Assembly (NCBI GenBank): GCA_023230175.1
Contig: JALNXV010000157.1
Location: forward strand, 1-7,848
Source: Candidatus Cloacimonadota bacterium
GTDB lineage: Bacteria > Cloacimonadota > Cloacimonadia > Cloacimonadales > WRIO01
DNA: 7,848 nt
Direction of reading: 5' to 3'
A program made the translations under genes and the position numbers. The notes under the pieces were generated by a model that did no database searches, was not told the DNA's origin, and saw only the letters and a list, made by a program, of their open reading frames with translations. Positions 6,964-7,848 of this stretch are shown piece after piece. The stretch's first letter is position 1; each line of letters opens with the position of its first letter.

Positions 6964-6995
6964 TTGACAAAAAGCACTTAGTTATAAAATATAAT
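6964..6995 (+). promoter_or_regulatory. Predicted promoter of smpB
   Basis: A perfect TTGACA lies at 6964-6969. Downstream is a run of overlapping -10-like hexamers: TAAAAT at 6985-6990 (15-bp spacer) and TATAAT at 6990-6995 (20-bp spacer), neither ideally spaced. If TATAAT is used, the leader would be very short and the ribosome site AAGGAG (6998-7003) would be nearly at the 5' end. The -35 box is clear; the -10 is uncertain. Confidence 0.4.
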
Positions 6996-7008
6996 TTAAG
7001 GAGTTATT

Positions 7009-7455
7009 ATGATAGAATTTAAAAATAGAAAAGCATCCTTTGAATACTTTTTCTTACAAGAACTTGAATGCGGTATCGTACTTAAAGGAACTGAAATAAA
7101 AAGTATCAGATTAGGAAAAATTAATTTTAAAGATTCCTATGCTAAAATTATAGATAATGAAGTATGGCTATTTAGTATGCATATAAGCCCTTATGAAAAA
7201 ACAACTTACTTCAATCATGAACCGGAAAGAAAAAGAAAACTTCTATTACATAAACGTGAAATTAAACGTCTAAAAAGCAAAATAGACCAAGATGGCGTAA
7301 CCCTCATACCTAAATCAATACATATCAATGAAAAAGGCAAATGTAAAGTTATCTTATGCTTAGCAAAAGGTAAAAAAATGTACGATAAAAGAGATACAAT
7401 ACAATCAAAAGACCTAAAAAGAGATATTGAACGCAGAATGAAAGCCGGCGAATAA
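7009..7455 (+). CDS. smpB: SmpB, tmRNA-binding protein of trans-translation
   Basis: Small basic protein that binds the tRNA-like end of tmRNA and brings it to stalled ribosomes, so that the broken product is tagged for proteolysis. The 148 residues are near the usual 150-160. Family blocks run in order: NRKASFEYF (6-14), ECGIVLKGTEIKSIRLGK (20-37), DSYAKI (43-48), HISPYEK (58-64), RKRKLLLHKREIKRL (74-88), LIPKSIH (98-104) and LAKGKKMYDKRDTI (118-131), then the basic C-terminal tail that inserts into the ribosome. All conserved blocks are present. AAGGAG at 6998-7003 lies 5 bases before the ATG. In many genomes ssrA lies nearby, but I see no tmRNA in the 393 bases that follow. Confidence 0.97.
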   Translation: MIEFKNRKASFEYFFLQELECGIVLKGTEIKSIRLGKINFKDSYAKIIDNEVWLFSMHISPYEKTTYFNHEPERKRKLLLHKREIKRLKSKIDQDGVTLIPKSIHINEKGKCKVILCLAKGKKMYDKRDTIQSKDLKRDIERRMKAGE

Positions 7456-7480
7456 AACAAGTTTCAATATTACAGAATTC

Positions 7481-7548
7481 GACTTGTAATTTAGCCGGAC
7501 TTGACTTGCAACGAACGAAGTGAGTGTGAGTCAAAAACGGCGAAAATG
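7481..7548 (+). repeat. Direct repeat, copy A
   Basis: This copy aligns without gaps to the one starting 108 bp downstream; about 54 of 68 positions are identical by hand count. Shared blocks are GACTTG near its start, AGCCGGA, TTGACTTGCAA, TGTGAGT and AACGGCGAAA. It contains a weak stem, GACTTGCA with TGTGAGTC (7503-7510 with 7524-7531), which needs two G-T pairs. Confidence 0.75.
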
Positions 7549-7550
7549 TT

Positions 7551-7572
7551 GTGCGAGCATCCTTGCTTGCAC
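7551..7572. repeat. Hairpin between the two repeat copies
   Basis: GTGCGAGCA (7551-7559), a TCCT loop, then TGCTTGCAC (7564-7572): nine pairs, one of them G-T. It is followed by TAAAAAAAC on the plus strand, so it lacks the T-run of an intrinsic terminator in that direction, and the minus strand shows no T-run after the stem either. Confidence 0.7.
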
Positions 7573-7588
7573 TAAAAAAACAGGATTT

Positions 7589-7656
7589 GACTTGCATTTA
7601 AGCCGGATTTGACTTGCAATGAGCATAGCGAATGTGAGTTAAGAACGGCGAAATGG
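7589..7656 (+). repeat. Direct repeat, copy B
   Basis: Second copy of the 68-bp unit, offset 108 bp from copy A. Differences cluster in the middle (GAACGAAGTGAG in A, GAGCATAGCGAA in B) while the flanks stay constant. In the stem GACTTGCA with TGTGAGTT, one end pair has become G-T. Confidence 0.75.
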
Positions 7657-7688
7657 CTTTGTGTTCTCAAGTCCCTTCTTTCCTACTC

Positions 7689-7701
7689 GACCAAGATGGT
7701 C
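7689..7701. repeat. Short hairpin GACCA-AGA-TGGTC
   Basis: A perfect 5-bp stem with a 3-base loop. It is weak by itself and is listed because it belongs to a series of palindromes in this stretch. It is flanked by two direct copies of CTCAAGTCC at 7666-7674 and 7727-7735. Confidence 0.5.
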
Positions 7702-7747
7702 AAGCTACGATTTTGACGATTAGAGACTCAAGTCCACATTAATCATT

Positions 7748-7764
7748 CTCAAACGCAGTTTGAG
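7748..7764. repeat. Hairpin CTCAAAC-GCA-GTTTGAG
   Basis: A perfect 7-bp stem with a 3-base loop, with no T-run after it on the plus strand. It is the third palindrome of the array. Confidence 0.65.
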
Positions 7765-7775
7765 GTTCAATAAAA

Positions 7776-7788
7776 GCATCGTAGATGC
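7776..7788. repeat. Short hairpin GCATC-GTA-GATGC
   Basis: A perfect 5-bp stem with a 3-base loop, 11 bp after the preceding hairpin and 13 bp before the strongest one. The even spacing suggests one compound element. Confidence 0.55.
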
Positions 7789-7801
7789 GGCCCTTTAATA
7801 G

Positions 7802-7821
7802 CCCGGTGCGTGAGCACCGGG
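7802..7821. repeat. Strong GC-rich hairpin with GTGA loop
   Basis: CCCGGTGC (7802-7809), loop GTGA (7810-7813), GCACCGGG (7814-7821): a perfect 8-bp stem closed by a GNRA-type tetraloop, the most stable structure in the window. It is followed by AATAAAATA and so is not a standard terminator on the plus strand. On the minus strand the stem is followed by GCTATTAAAGGG, again without a T-run. Confidence 0.75.
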
Positions 7822-7848
7822 AATAAAATACTCCCAAACCTCTTTAGC

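Larger units (their letters stand above)
7456..7848. other. Gene-free, hairpin-rich intergenic stretch after smpB
   Basis: No convincing coding frame or RNA gene is seen on either strand. The stretch is visibly richer in G+C than the genes and, from about 7481, is built of short repeats and palindromes: two ~68-bp direct copies, scattered GACTTG and inverted CAAGTC words, and hairpins at 7551-7572, 7689-7701, 7748-7764, 7776-7788 and 7802-7821. It resembles the dispersed palindromic (REP-like) repeats of many bacterial genomes, and it may continue past the window edge. Confidence 0.7.

Noticed and set aside
7551..7572. Intrinsic terminator of smpB
   Set aside because: The stem is good but is followed by TAAAAAAAC, not a T-run, and it lies about 95 bases beyond the stop.
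7349..7597. Minus-strand open frame overlapping the smpB end
   Set aside because: It overlaps the conserved smpB C-terminus and the repeat, and its translation looks like low-complexity read-through of the opposite strand.
7481..7656. CRISPR array
   Set aside because: There are only two copies, imperfect and longer than typical repeats, and the intervening 40 bases contain a hairpin rather than a spacer series.
7456..7848. tmRNA (ssrA) gene after smpB
   Set aside because: There is a GGTTCAA word at 7764-7770, but it has no T-arm stem, no acceptor stem pairing and no tag-coding frame around it.

Overview
The window comes from a very AT-rich bacterial chromosome (around 30% G+C, estimated by eye). 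Its genes are compact and several carry clear Shine-Dalgarno sequences. No gene fixes the species. A DUF2851 family gene and the start of a TerB-like/FHA-like protein, of a layout I recall in front of ABC-type ATPases in Bacteroidales, hint at the Fibrobacterota-Chlorobi-Bacteroidota-Cloacimonadota side of the tree. GGAGG-type ribosome sites argue against an ordinary Bacteroidota member. This placement is a low-confidence inference.

Layout. (1) Bases 1-2795, minus strand: a probable operon transcribed right to left, queC (queuosine precursor synthesis) -> DUF2851 protein (joined to queC by a TAATG stop/start overlap) -> a partial gene that runs off the left edge. That partial gene has 271 open codons and lacks only its stop, which lies outside the window. 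(2) Bases 2796-2967: a divergent control region with a good promoter for queC and, for the other side, a -35 box plus a 28-bp interrupted palindrome. (3) Bases 2968-5496, plus strand: umuD - umuC - SRAP, a compact mutagenesis and abasic-site protection cassette. UmuD keeps its self-cleavage site and Ser/Lys dyad, UmuC keeps its three catalytic acidic residues, and the SRAP protein keeps Cys2, Asn, Glu and His. (4) Bases 5549-6904, minus strand: a dihydropyrimidinase/hydantoinase-like amidohydrolase that retains four metal-binding His and the carboxylated Lys, but has Asn where the family has its catalytic Asp. (5) Bases 6905-7008: divergent promoters. (6) Bases 7009-7455, plus strand: smpB (trans-translation). 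(7) Bases 7456-7848: no gene. This stretch is visibly richer in G+C and holds a duplicated ~68-bp unit and at least five short perfect or near-perfect hairpins, so it looks like a palindrome-rich intergenic repeat.

How the genes fit together. The umuD-umuC-SRAP cassette is the clear functional unit: pol V-type lesion bypass plus a protein that crosslinks to abasic sites in single-stranded DNA, probably induced together by DNA damage. The queC operon joins tRNA/deazaguanine metabolism to two poorly understood genes. The amidohydrolase and smpB share only a control region. The best candidates for something undescribed are the Asp-to-Asn amidohydrolase, the palindromic candidate operator before umuD, and the hairpin repeat array after smpB.
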